NCBI RefSeq assembly: GCF_019504385.1
Contig: NZ_CP080590.1
Location: 2,646,001-2,710,000 of the forward strand
DNA from: Devosia salina
GTDB taxonomy: Bacteria > Pseudomonadota > Alphaproteobacteria > Rhizobiales > Devosiaceae
Length of the DNA: 64,000 nt
Direction: 5' to 3'
Shown here: positions 17,582 through 26,102 of the stretch, one piece after another
Numbering within the stretch: the first letter of the stretch is position 1
How the letters are laid out: every line of letters begins with the position of its first letter
Notes under the pieces: model-generated
The model's input: only the letters and a program-made list of their open reading frames with translations
Told to the model about the DNA's origin: nothing
Database searches by the model: none
Program-made: the position numbers and the translations under genes

Positions 17582-18499
17582 TCAGGCCCCGAGGCCGGCG
17601 GCGCGAACCAGTTCGCCGATGCGCGCAACTTCCGCGCCCTCGATGCGACGCTGCGGCCGAGCCATCAGGTTGGTCTCGATGATCCCCAGTTGCTGCATAG
17701 CCGTCTTGAAGGACCCTACACCCGCAGCGCCAGGGCTGGTGCGCGGCAGCGACACCCAGACCATTTCGAACAGGCGGCAGAGGCGCTCCTGCTCCTTGCG
17801 GGCGGCCTCCCAATTGCCGGCCTTGGCATGGTTCCAGAGGCGCACATAACCATGTGGATCGACATTGGCGAGACCCGGCACCACGCCATGCGCCCCCATC
17901 TGCAGGGCGTTGTCGACGACGATCTCGGAGCCGGTCATCAGGAAGAAATCGGGCTTGTCGGCCAGATCGAGCAGGCAGAAGCGGAAATTGCCATCGTCGC
18001 CGCTCGAATCCTTGAGGCCGGCAATAACGCCCTCGCGGGCCAGCGTGACAGTGGTCTTGCGCTCGATCTTGATGTTGACGCAGACCGGAATGTCATAGGC
18101 GATCACCGGAACATCGAGCGCGTCCCGCACGTAGCGGAAATGGTCACCCACTTCGGCCTGGCTGGTGCGGGCGTAGAACGGCGCGGTGACGACCACGGCA
18201 TCCACGCCGGCCGACTGGGCCACACGGGCATTGGCAATCGTCCGCTCGGTGGCCGGGTCGATGGTGCCGGCCAGGACGGGGACCCGCCCGCCGGCAACCT
18301 TCATCGTGTGTTCGATGATGCGGGCACGGCTGGCATCGTCATGAAAGACCACTTCCCCGCTTGAACCGAGCACGAACAGGCCATGCACCCCGCCATCAAG
18401 AAGGTTCTCGATCACGCGGGTCAGCGAGGGATAGTCGACCTCGAAATTCTCGGTCAGGGGGGTGACAACGGGGGGAACGACACCGGAAAGGACGGTCAT
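17582..18499 (-). CDS. nanA: DapA-superfamily aldolase, probable N-acetylneuraminate lyase
   Basis: 305 residues, full length for the class I aldolase family that includes dihydrodipicolinate synthase and NanA. Visible: the GSSGE phosphate/carboxylate loop, the catalytic Tyr in VIAYDIPVCVN, and the Schiff-base Lys in VIAGLKDSSGDD. Sequence alone does not separate NanA from other keto-acid aldolases; the assignment rests on its position in an operon with an importer and opposite nanM and fused nanEK, where it would split Neu5Ac to ManNAc and pyruvate. Confidence 0.72.
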   Translation of the reverse strand: MTVLSGVVPPVVTPLTENFEVDYPSLTRVIENLLDGGVHGLFVLGSSGEVVFHDDASRARIIEHTMKVAGGRVPVLAGTIDPATERTIANARVAQSAGVDAVVVTAPFYARTSQAEVGDHFRYVRDALDVPVIAYDIPVCVNIKIERKTTVTLAREGVIAGLKDSSGDDGNFRFCLLDLADKPDFFLMTGSEIVVDNALQMGAHGVVPGLANVDPHGYVRLWNHAKAGNWEAARKEQERLCRLFEMVWVSLPRTSPGAAGVGSFKTAMQQLGIIETNLMARPQRRIEGAEVARIGELVRAAGLGA

Positions 18500-18519
18500 T
18501 TTATACCTTGAAGGTTCAA

Positions 18520-19407
18520 TCAGTTGAGGTCGGATCGTGGGTCAAAGGCATCGCGCAGCCCGTCACCCAGGAAATTGATGGCCAATACAGTCAGCACCAG
18601 CGCCCCACCGGGGAACATCCACTGCCAGACATATTGCTCGAGCACGACGGTCGAACGGGCGGCATTGAGCATGTTGCCCCAGCTCGCTTCGGGCGGGGCT
18701 ATGCCAAGCCCGAGGAAGGACAGGCCTGCTTCGAGCAGGATGGCGTTGGCGATCTGCAGCGTCGCGTAGACGACGAGAATATCGATGCTGTTGGGCAGGC
18801 CGTGCCGGAACAGCAGGTGCGGCAGGGATGCGCCCATGCCGCGGGCCGCCACCAGGAAATCACGCTCGCGCAATTCAAGGAGCCGCGCCCGAACCATGCG
18901 GGACAGCACCGGCCAGGAGAGGAGCGAGATGACCACGATGGTGGGAGCGACGCCGGTGCCCGCTATCGAGGCCAGCACGAGCAGAAAAATCACCGGCGGC
19001 AGTGTCATGGCGAGGTCGACGAGACGCATCACGCCATTGTCGACCACCTTGCCGCCGAAGCTGGCAATGGCACCCACGAGGAACCCGATGACTATCGATA
19101 TGGCCACTGACACCACGGCGACGGTGAGCGAAATGCGTCCACCCTGCATGAGGCGAGCCAGGATATCGCGGCCGACCCCGTCGGTGCCCAGCCAATGAAC
19201 CGGCCCGGGTGCCTGGTTGAGGGCCCGCAGATCGATGTCATTGGGCGAATAGGCCCACCACATGGGATAGCTGATCACCAGGACCAGGATCGGCACCAGA
19301 ATGGCAAGCCCGGCCAGGGCGGCGCCATTGCTGCTGAAGCGGCCCCAGGCGCGGACCCAGGGGCCCTTGCTGACGGAACGGACGGTTGCGGGTGTTTCGG
19401 CAGTCAT
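18520..19407 (-). CDS. Peptide-type ABC transporter permease (OppC/DppC type)
   Basis: 295 residues with an N-terminal cytoplasmic tail, one early helix (LAGLAILVPILVLVIS), a periplasmic segment ending in HWLGTDGVGRDILARLMQGG (the OppC_N signature), and five further helices. The EAA-type loop (VAARGMGASLPHLLFRHGLP) is clear. It starts 1 bp after the partner permease gene ends and forms the channel with it. Confidence 0.9.
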   Translation of the reverse strand: MTAETPATVRSVSKGPWVRAWGRFSSNGAALAGLAILVPILVLVISYPMWWAYSPNDIDLRALNQAPGPVHWLGTDGVGRDILARLMQGGRISLTVAVVSVAISIVIGFLVGAIASFGGKVVDNGVMRLVDLAMTLPPVIFLLVLASIAGTGVAPTIVVISLLSWPVLSRMVRARLLELRERDFLVAARGMGASLPHLLFRHGLPNSIDILVVYATLQIANAILLEAGLSFLGLGIAPPEASWGNMLNAARSTVVLEQYVWQWMFPGGALVLTVLAINFLGDGLRDAFDPRSDLN

Positions 19408-19408
19408 T

Positions 19409-20368
19409 TCAGGCCACCTGAATGCGCGGGTCGACCGCAGCGTAAGTGATGTCGGTGAGGAGATTGACCACGATCACCGTGGCACCGATGACCAGCGTCG
19501 CGCCCATGATCACGGGGTAATCGCGGGTCTCCACGGCATTGACCAGCAACAGGCCCATGCCTGGCCAGTTGAAGACGCTCTCAATGAAGATGGCGCCACC
19601 CACGGCAATGCCGATGGTCGAGCCGATCAGCGTGATGACAGGCAGCAGCGCATTGCGCACCGCATGTTTGACGATGACGAAGAACTCTCGGACGCCCTTG
19701 GCGCGAGCGGTGCGGACATAGTCCTGGTTGAGCACTTCGAGCAGCGAGGCTCGCATGTAGCGCATGATCAGAGCGGCATGGCCGATGGAGAGCAGGCAGG
19801 CCGGCAGCACCAGATGCGCCAGCAGATCGCCGAGCGAAAAGCCGGCGCCGGGGGTCAACATGCCGCCCGAGGGCGCCCAGCGCAGCTGCACGGAGAAGAA
19901 ATAGAGGCCGAGCAGCGCGGTAAGGAAAGCTGGGCTAGAAATGCCGACAAAGGCTAGGACCGAAAAACCGATATCGGTGGGTGAATTGCGGCGCACGGCA
20001 CTGATGATGCCGGCACTGATGCCCACGACAATGGCAATGGCGAGGCCCGCAGCCATCAGCAGCAGGGTGGGTCCGATGCGCTCCATGACGAGGGGAAGAA
20101 CAGGCACGCCCACCCGCTGGATAGAAAAACCGAGGTCGCCTGTCACGGCAGCGCGCAGCCAGCCGAAATACTGGACCGGCAGGGGTGCATCGAGGCCGAG
20201 CCGATCGCGCAGGGCCTGCATCGCATCGGGCGACAGGGGCGAAGCCGGATTGACATAGGCATCGATGGGATCACCGGGCGCCAGGCGCAGGAGGATGAAG
20301 ACCAGCACACTGAGCGCCAGCACCATCAGAGCACCAATAGCAAGCCGTCTGGCTATGAAAGAGATCAT
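19409..20368 (-). CDS. Peptide-type ABC transporter permease (OppB/DppB type)
   Basis: 319 residues from ATG 20368; the open frame continues upstream inside the binding-protein gene and is not used. The start MISFIARRLAIGALMVLALS is the usual first helix, followed by the OppB periplasmic region (LRLAPGDPIDAYVNP...LGLDAPLPVQYFGWL) and the EAA loop (YVRTARAKGVREFFVIVKHA). Six helices in all. It is the first permease after the binding-protein gene, separated by a strong hairpin. Confidence 0.9.
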   Translation of the reverse strand: MISFIARRLAIGALMVLALSVLVFILLRLAPGDPIDAYVNPASPLSPDAMQALRDRLGLDAPLPVQYFGWLRAAVTGDLGFSIQRVGVPVLPLVMERIGPTLLLMAAGLAIAIVVGISAGIISAVRRNSPTDIGFSVLAFVGISSPAFLTALLGLYFFSVQLRWAPSGGMLTPGAGFSLGDLLAHLVLPACLLSIGHAALIMRYMRASLLEVLNQDYVRTARAKGVREFFVIVKHAVRNALLPVITLIGSTIGIAVGGAIFIESVFNWPGMGLLLVNAVETRDYPVIMGATLVIGATVIVVNLLTDITYAAVDPRIQVA

Positions 20369-20392
20369 GGGGGCACCGCATTGTCGTCGGAA

Positions 20393-20420
20393 CCGATGGC
20401 GCGGCGAACCGCGCCATCGG
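20393..20420 (-). terminator. Strong hairpin between binding-protein and permease genes
   Basis: A perfect 12-bp stem, arms CCGATGGCGCGG and CCGCGCCATCGG, with a CGAA loop, lies in the 79-bp gap after the binding-protein gene. No T-run follows on the minus strand. Such hairpins commonly raise the level of binding-protein mRNA relative to the downstream permease genes. Confidence 0.6.
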
Positions 20421-20447
20421 GGAAGCAGGTTGGGAGACTGCCCTGCT

Positions 20448-22034
20448 CTATTCGGACTTGGACCACTTTTCCGGGTGGGAAGCGAAGGGGCCACCGGCCG
20501 GGGCCGGGGTCCAGACGAAGTCCACCAGATCGTTGGAGGCGACGCCGTAGCGGTTGGCGACCCACATGGTCGCCCAGGGCAGCTCGGCATTCATCACGCG
20601 ACACACATCCTGCCAGCGGGCTTCGGCCGCGACCGGATCGGTCTCGCCCAGGGCTGCGTCAAAGGCAGCGCTCAGCATGCGGATCTGCACCCGCATGATA
20701 TTGGCGCCATTCGGCGGCAGCTGGGACTCGTTGAGGCCCACATTGATGCCGGCAGGATTGGGACCGTTCTGCAGGCCGGCATAGACCAGCGGAAACTCGT
20801 TCCAGTCCGGCGTGCCTTCCTTGTAGACGATGCCGTTATAGGTCGGGGTATCGACCACACGCGGCACAACATTGATGCCCACCTGGGATAGCATGGCCTG
20901 GGTAGCGGCCATGACGTTAGCGGCCAGAGGCGTGTTGTAATAGGTCAGCCAAGTGATCGGCTTGTCGCCATTGATCTCGGACCAACCGGCCTCGGCCAGC
21001 AAGGCACGCGCCTTTTCGGGGTCGTATTCGTACTGATCGATGTCGGCGGGCACGAGCTGGTCGGCGACGTAGCCGCAATTGGCGGCCTCGGCGGCCCCGC
21101 CATAAAGGCTCTCGATGATCGCCTGGCGGTCGATGGCGTGCATGAAGGCTTTGCGTACCCTCACATCATCCCAGAGACCAAACATGTGGTTGAAGCCGAC
21201 ATAGTTGACGACAAACGAGGCGCCTTCGATCACCCGGTAATCCGCATTGTCGGCCAAGGTCGCGGCATCATCGGGCTCCACATAGGTGAAGTCGATCTCG
21301 CCGGCGCGCAGGGCTGCAACGGCGGCGGCCGAGTTGTCGAAATAGCGGTTGATGAGGCGGTCGGTCAGCGGGCGGCCGTTGCGATAGTCCTCGTCGGCGG
21401 CCAGTTCGACATACTGGTCCGTGACATACTGGGTGAACTTGTAGGGGCCGGTGCCGATTGGCGTGGTCGCCCACCAGGTGCTGGTGGCCAATTCTTCGGG
21501 CGCGATGTCCTTGAGCGCGTGCTCAGGCAGGATCATCACCTGCGCGAGAGTGGAGAGCAGGCCAGTATCGGGGTTGCTCAGCTTGACCACGACTGTGCGG
21601 TCATCGGGCGCCTCAACAGAGGTTATGGAGCCAAGACGGGCCGCAAAAACGCTGCCGGCGGCAGCATTCTTGGCCAGCTCGAGCGTGAACTTGACGTCGG
21701 CGGAGGTGAAGGCCTCTCCGTCATGCCAGGTCTCCTCGACGAGGGTGAAGGTGATTTCGCGCTGGTCTTCACTCATGGACCATTCGCTGGCGAGGGCCCC
21801 CTCGAGCTGGGTCAGCTCGGCGTTATAGATGACCAGAGGTTCGTAATAAACACTGAGCCAGGTCAGGCCACTGGTGGCCGCCAGCGGGTTGAAATTGCCC
21901 TGGAAGCCGCCCGGGCCGACGTCGAAGCCTCCGGTTATGGTGCTGGGGTCCTGTGCCATGGCCGGCAGGGTCAGCGCGGTAGCGCCGAGCAGGGCCGCCA
22001 AGGCGAGCGAGCGTGTCATGGTCTTCAGTGTCAT
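20448..22034 (-). CDS. ABC transporter substrate-binding protein, family 5, probable sialic acid binding
   Basis: 528 residues with a signal peptide (cleavage near ...LTLPAMA-Q) and GGGGAGGAA RBS. It is a full-length SBP_bac_5 protein: YEPLVIYNAELTQLEGALAS, the EITFTLVEETWHDGEAFTSA signature region, GTGPYKF, and VRKAFMHAIDRQAI. Family 5 proteins bind peptides, opines or, in SatA of Haemophilus, sialic acid. The gene lies 14 bp after the GntR regulator gene and heads the transporter genes; ligand assignment is from context. Confidence 0.88.
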   Translation of the reverse strand: MTLKTMTRSLALAALLGATALTLPAMAQDPSTITGGFDVGPGGFQGNFNPLAATSGLTWLSVYYEPLVIYNAELTQLEGALASEWSMSEDQREITFTLVEETWHDGEAFTSADVKFTLELAKNAAAGSVFAARLGSITSVEAPDDRTVVVKLSNPDTGLLSTLAQVMILPEHALKDIAPEELATSTWWATTPIGTGPYKFTQYVTDQYVELAADEDYRNGRPLTDRLINRYFDNSAAAVAALRAGEIDFTYVEPDDAATLADNADYRVIEGASFVVNYVGFNHMFGLWDDVRVRKAFMHAIDRQAIIESLYGGAAEAANCGYVADQLVPADIDQYEYDPEKARALLAEAGWSEINGDKPITWLTYYNTPLAANVMAATQAMLSQVGINVVPRVVDTPTYNGIVYKEGTPDWNEFPLVYAGLQNGPNPAGINVGLNESQLPPNGANIMRVQIRMLSAAFDAALGETDPVAAEARWQDVCRVMNAELPWATMWVANRYGVASNDLVDFVWTPAPAGGPFASHPEKWSKSE

Positions 22035-22048
22035 TGGGTTCCTCCCCG

Positions 22049-22771
22049 TTAGGTCGTAAATGTCTGCTTGTTCCTGTCGATGACCTGCTTAATGCCCTCG
22101 TAATGTTCATCGAGGCGCGTGCGGGCCTTCTCGACATCGCGGGCGACAATCGCCTCGACGATTTCGTGGTGATCGCGCCAGGTGGACAGCGGATCGGCAT
22201 TGGTCAGGTTGGCGAAGTCGGACGCCTTGTAGAAAGCGCGCCAGAATACCTCGATCAGCCCGTTGAGCATGCGGTTGTTCTGGCAGCGGAACAGCAGTTC
22301 GTGGAATTGCTGGTCTTCCTCGACAAAGCTCTCATTGCGCTCGGCACGCTGGCGCATGCGCTCGGTGACGGCGCGGAGTTCGGCAATGTCGGCCTCGGAA
22401 ATCTGCGCGATGGTCTTGCCGATAAGCCCGGTTTCGAGCACCCGCCTGATCTCGCGCAGTTCCTCGATATCGCGCAGGCTGTCTCCCAGACCATAGGCGA
22501 GATTGTCGAGCAGCGGCTGGAACGAGAATTCCTTGACGAAGACTCCGACGCCGCGGCGCGTCTCGAGGATTCCCAGGGACTCGAGCGCCTTGATGGCCTC
22601 GCGCACCGAATTGCGGCCCACGCCCAGTTGCTGGGCCAGAAAAGTCTCGGGGGGCAGCGGATCGCCGGCCTTGAGGCCATTGCTCTCGATATAGTCGCGC
22701 AGGCTCTCCTGCACCGTGACGTGCAGCAAAGGCGGCCTGTTCAGCGGCTTTATCGATCGGGTTGCGTTCAT
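22049..22771 (-). CDS. GntR-family regulator, FadR/FCD subgroup (NanR-like role)
   Basis: 240 residues from ATG 22771 (GGAG 8 bases upstream). An N-terminal winged HTH (VQESLRDYIESNGLKAGDPL, FLAQQLGVGRNSVREAIKAL) precedes an all-helical FCD effector domain with metal-ligand candidates Asp/His (FVEEDQQFHELLF) and His (RDHHEIVEAI). E. coli NanR belongs to the same subgroup. The gene opens the importer-lyase operon and is divergent from nanM; two copies of a TTGTAGGATATCC palindrome in the intergenic region are its likely operators, giving autoregulation and co-control of both arms. Confidence 0.88.
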   Translation of the reverse strand: MNATRSIKPLNRPPLLHVTVQESLRDYIESNGLKAGDPLPPETFLAQQLGVGRNSVREAIKALESLGILETRRGVGVFVKEFSFQPLLDNLAYGLGDSLRDIEELREIRRVLETGLIGKTIAQISEADIAELRAVTERMRQRAERNESFVEEDQQFHELLFRCQNNRMLNGLIEVFWRAFYKASDFANLTNADPLSTWRDHHEIVEAIVARDVEKARTRLDEHYEGIKQVIDRNKQTFTT

Positions 22772-22839
22772 TGCTGGATCTCCTGGCTGACGGGTGAATG
22801 CTGGAGCATTAGCACCGATCGGCCTCCCTTGCGACACAT

Positions 22840-22915
22840 CCTATAACCTACTTGTAGGATATCCTGCAAGCTTAAATGTGTGATATTGACTTGTAGGATA
22901 TCCCATTGTTATCTG
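22840..22915. promoter_or_regulatory. Divergent promoters with two GntR-type operators
   Basis: Operator 1, 22851-22870, is CTTGTAGGATATCCTGCAAG, a 20-bp palindrome with one mismatched pair. Operator 2, 22890-22903, repeats its first 14 bases. On the minus strand TTGCAG (22869-22864) and TATAGG (22845-22840) are 18 bp apart with operator 1 between them; on the plus strand TTGACT (22886-22891) is followed by a weak -10 near 22909-22915 with operator 2 between. Each arm therefore has its own site. Confidence 0.6.
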
Positions 22916-22921
22916 CGGCTC

Positions 22922-22940
22922 CCGTGACGGGGAGTCACGG
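22922..22940 (+). promoter_or_regulatory. Inverted repeat in the nanM leader
   Basis: CCGTGAC-GGGGA-GTCACGG, perfect 7-bp arms with a 5-base spacer, sits just before the GGGAGGAA ribosome binding site of nanM. It may fold in the mRNA leader or be a further protein site. Confidence 0.35.
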
Positions 22941-22955
22941 AGGGAGGAAATGCAA

Positions 22956-24113
22956 ATGACAACGACACGCTTGCTCGCCAGCGCCCTGGCATTGAGCCTG
23001 TTTCTAGGAGGCACACACGCCATGGCCCAGGATTGGCCCGACCTGCCCACGGGCATCAAGAACGGGATTTCAGCCCGCATCGGCAAGACGATCCTGGTCG
23101 GCCTGGGGACGGCCGGACAGTCGATCTACGCGCTCGACCTCGATGACCTTGCTGCCGGCTGGAGGGAACGGGCCGACTTCGTCGGCGCCCCAACCAACGG
23201 CGCGGCTTCGGTCGCCAGCGAGGGCAAGCTCTATGTCTTTGGCGGCAACGGCAAGGCGACGCCCGATGCGGTCTCCCCTGTCATTCACGACACTGCCTAT
23301 GTCTATGACCTGGCGGCCGACAGCTGGAGCCAGCTCGATACAAAAACGCCTGTGGGCCTCTCCGGCGCCCGGGCCATGGCCAGTTCTGATGGCCGGCTCC
23401 TGTTTGCCGGCGGTTATAACAAGCCCCTCTTCGACCAATACCTGCTCGACGTGTCGACCACCGACGCCAAGGCCGAGCCCGACAAGTATGCCGCCCTGGT
23501 GCAGGGCTACATGAACCAGCCGCCCGAATTCTACCAATGGAACGACCTGCTGCTGTCCTACGACCCGGCCAACAACACCTGGGCGGACCTTGGCGAGAAC
23601 CCGTTCCCGCCCAATTGCGACGCGGCCTATGTCGATCTGGGGAGCGACCGCTTCCTGCTGCTCAATGGCGAGATCAAGCCCGGCCTGCGCACCGATGTGG
23701 TCAAGACGATCTCGCTCGCCGGCGGCACCGCGCACTGGTCAGAAGGCCCCAGGCTTCCCGCGCCGGCCAATGCCGGGACGCAGGAAGGCGTTGCCGGCGC
23801 CTATGCCGGACGGATCGGCGACACCGTTCTGCTGGCTGGAGGCGCAAACTTTCCCGGCGCTCGTGAAAGAAGCGAAGCGGGAGCCTGGTTTGCCCACGAG
23901 GGCCTGACCAAGACCTGGCGTAACGAAGTCTATGCCCTGTCGGGCGGCCAGTGGGCCGAAATCGGCGTCCTGCCCGAGGGCATGGGCTACGGCGCGAGCT
24001 TCACCCTTGAGGATGGCGTCCTGCTCGTCGGGGGTGAGGACGGCACCGGCGCCGCCCGGCCCGATGTCCGCCTGATGCAATGGGACGGCGCGACGCTGTC
24101 CTTCGCTGACTGA
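22956..24113 (+). CDS. nanM: N-acetylneuraminate mutarotase (kelch propeller)
   Basis: 385 residues; ATG 22956 has GGAGG 8 bases upstream (ATG 22950 is too close). Signal peptide to about ...THAMAQ, then six kelch blades. The landmarks of E. coli NanM are conserved: PTGIKNGISARIGKTILVGL near the start, GKLYVFGGNGK, FYQWNDLLLSYDP, LLLNGEIKPGLRTDVV, LLAGGANFPGARE, and AHEGLTKTWRNEVYAL. NanM converts alpha- to beta-sialic acid in the periplasm, easing uptake. First gene of the plus-strand arm of the cluster. Confidence 0.9.
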   Translation: MTTTRLLASALALSLFLGGTHAMAQDWPDLPTGIKNGISARIGKTILVGLGTAGQSIYALDLDDLAAGWRERADFVGAPTNGAASVASEGKLYVFGGNGKATPDAVSPVIHDTAYVYDLAADSWSQLDTKTPVGLSGARAMASSDGRLLFAGGYNKPLFDQYLLDVSTTDAKAEPDKYAALVQGYMNQPPEFYQWNDLLLSYDPANNTWADLGENPFPPNCDAAYVDLGSDRFLLLNGEIKPGLRTDVVKTISLAGGTAHWSEGPRLPAPANAGTQEGVAGAYAGRIGDTVLLAGGANFPGARERSEAGAWFAHEGLTKTWRNEVYALSGGQWAEIGVLPEGMGYGASFTLEDGVLLVGGEDGTGAARPDVRLMQWDGATLSFAD

Positions 24114-24119
24114 AACCCG

Positions 24120-24142
24120 GGGGCGGCGAGAACCGCCGCCCC
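24120..24142 (+). other. Intercistronic GC hairpin after nanM
   Basis: GGGGCGGCG-AGAAC-CGCCGCCCC, a perfect 9-bp stem in the 49-bp gap before the first oxidoreductase gene. It has no T-tract. It probably lowers read-through or stabilises the nanM message. Confidence 0.5.
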
Positions 24143-24162
24143 GCACTTGACGAGGTTGCACC

Positions 24163-25107
24163 ATGAACATCGCCCTCCTCGGCGTCAGCCACTGGCACTC
24201 TGGCATGCATGCAGACGCAGTCCGGCATGCCGGCGCCACAATCGGCGCGGTGTGGGACTGGGACCCCGACTGCGCAGCGCGGTTTGCGGCGGCGCAGGAC
24301 ACAATTGTTGTACGCTCTCTCGAGGCGGCCCTCGTGCCGAGGCCGGACCTGGTCGTCGTCATGGGGCATCCCGCGCATGTACCGAGCCTTGCCGAAACGG
24401 TGATATCGGCGGGTTTGCCGATGCTTCTGGAAAAGCCGGCCGCCAGCGATACGGCCACGCTCGAGCATATTGCCGAACAGGCGAGGCAGGCCCACCTCTT
24501 CGTGGCCGTACCCCTCGCCAACCGGCTGAGCCCGGCGCTGGCCGACCTGACGGGACCGGTGGCGCATGCGCATTTCCGCATCGTCAACGGGCCGCCGCAG
24601 CGCTATCGCGATGACGGCGTCGGCTGGGTCCTCGATCCGGCCATTGGTGGCGGGGGGGCCCTGCGCAATCTGGGCATTCACGGGATCGATTGCGCCCTGA
24701 GCCTTGGGCAGGGGCCGCTCCAGATCATATCCGCCAGTGTCGCGCGCCGCATGCATGCGAGCGAACTGGTCGAGGACCACGCCCTGGTCGTCCTTGCCGA
24801 CGCGGCGGACGCGCTCTTCACCATCGAGGCGGGCTATACCGCCCCCAATCTGAGCGCCGGTGGCGACTTCGAGTGGCGCACCGCGACGCCGGGACGTTAC
24901 TGCATCGACCGGGGCGCGCAGGTGACCACTCTACAGGCCGACGGAGGGGGACAGCTGCCGCCGCTTCTGCCGGCTCACCGCTATCGGGCCTTCTTGGCTG
25001 ACACTTTGGCGCGACTCGAAAGCGGAAGGCCGCCATTGGTCACGCTCGACAACTATGTTGCGGCCATGAGGCTGATCGACGCCATCTATGAAAGGGTCGC
25101 ATCGTGA
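24163..25107 (+). CDS. Gfo/Idh/MocA family oxidoreductase
   Basis: 314 residues. N-terminal Rossmann fold is present but the first glycine motif is altered (MNIALLGVSHWHSGMHADAV instead of GxGxxG). The family hallmark EKP is clear (GLPMLLEKPAAS), and the C-terminal substrate domain contains GGGALRNLGIHGIDCAL with the expected His. In E. coli the related YjhC/NanY enzyme handles 2,7-anhydro- and unsaturated sialic acids with NAD(H); its presence here suggests processing of modified sialic acids. The stop overlaps the next start (GTGA). Confidence 0.8.
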   Translation: MNIALLGVSHWHSGMHADAVRHAGATIGAVWDWDPDCAARFAAAQDTIVVRSLEAALVPRPDLVVVMGHPAHVPSLAETVISAGLPMLLEKPAASDTATLEHIAEQARQAHLFVAVPLANRLSPALADLTGPVAHAHFRIVNGPPQRYRDDGVGWVLDPAIGGGGALRNLGIHGIDCALSLGQGPLQIISASVARRMHASELVEDHALVVLADAADALFTIEAGYTAPNLSAGGDFEWRTATPGRYCIDRGAQVTTLQADGGGQLPPLLPAHRYRAFLADTLARLESGRPPLVTLDNYVAAMRLIDAIYERVAS

Positions 25108-26102
25108 TCGGCGTCGGCATTATCGGAGCGGGGCATTTCGGGGCTGTTCACGCACGTGCGATGGCAGGGCTGGGCAATGCGCGCCTCGTGGCGGCATGCC
25201 GCAATGATGCGGTCGGTATCGGGCGGTTCACCGCCGAGCACGGTGGCCGAGCCTATACCGACTGGCGTGCCCTGCTCGATGATCCTTCGGTCGATGCCGT
25301 GGTCATCGCCACGCCGCACGACCTGCACCGGGACATTGCCATTGCCTGTCTCGCGGCCGGCAAGCATGTGCTGCTTGAAAAACCCATGGCGATCACCATT
25401 GAGGATTGCGACGCCATCGCCGAGGCGGCCGCCATGGCGGCAGGAGTGCTGATGATCGGGCATGTGCCACGCTATTTTGCCCCCATGCAGTCCGCTGGCG
25501 AAGTCATTGCCTCCGGGCGCATCGGTCGCCCGATCGCCGGCACCAGCGCCTTCATCAAGCTCTGGATGGAGGGTAATCGTCAACCCTGGCACCTGTCCGC
25601 GAGTTCCGGGGGCGGCATGCTGATGACCGCCGGCATCCACGCGCTGGATCGTCTACTCCATCTGATGGGCGGCCCGGTCGAAAGTGTCGGCGCGCTCATG
25701 GGCACTGCCTTCCATAGCCAAGACGCCGACGACATCGCCTTTCTCAATCTGCGCTTCGCCGACGGACGGCTGGGCCAGGTGACCAGCCTTGGCTATGCCG
25801 ATGGCGCCGTGACCGCCGCCCTGCAGATTGTCGGCGAGCATGGCACCCTGGTACTAGACCTCAACGGACGCCTGCAGATTGGACAGAACGGAGTCTGGCA
25901 GGACCTGCCCTGCCCTCTTGATGAGGACCCGATGGTGGCGGCAGTCCGCCGCCAATGGCAGGCCTTCCTTGGTGCGATCACCGAGGGCAAGCCACCACCG
26001 ATCGACGCCCGCTATGGCAGGCATCTGGTTGCCATCATTGCAGCGGCGCGCCAATCGAGCCGCGACCGCAAGGAAATTCTCGTGGAGACGGCATCCCAAT
26101 GA
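25104..26102 (+). CDS. Gfo/Idh/MocA family oxidoreductase, second copy
   Basis: 332 residues, GTG start overlapping the previous stop. It has a classical dinucleotide-binding start (GVGIIGAGHFGAVHARAM), EKP motif (HVLLEKPMAI), and substrate-domain Lys/His residues (FIKLWMEGNRQPWHL, GGGMLMTAGIHALDRLL). It is distinct from the preceding family member, and the two might form a hetero-pair or act on successive intermediates. Translationally coupled to nanEK by an ATGA overlap. A role in sialic acid derivative metabolism is inferred from context. Confidence 0.85.
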   Translation: MIGVGIIGAGHFGAVHARAMAGLGNARLVAACRNDAVGIGRFTAEHGGRAYTDWRALLDDPSVDAVVIATPHDLHRDIAIACLAAGKHVLLEKPMAITIEDCDAIAEAAAMAAGVLMIGHVPRYFAPMQSAGEVIASGRIGRPIAGTSAFIKLWMEGNRQPWHLSASSGGGMLMTAGIHALDRLLHLMGGPVESVGALMGTAFHSQDADDIAFLNLRFADGRLGQVTSLGYADGAVTAALQIVGEHGTLVLDLNGRLQIGQNGVWQDLPCPLDEDPMVAAVRRQWQAFLGAITEGKPPPIDARYGRHLVAIIAAARQSSRDRKEILVETASQ

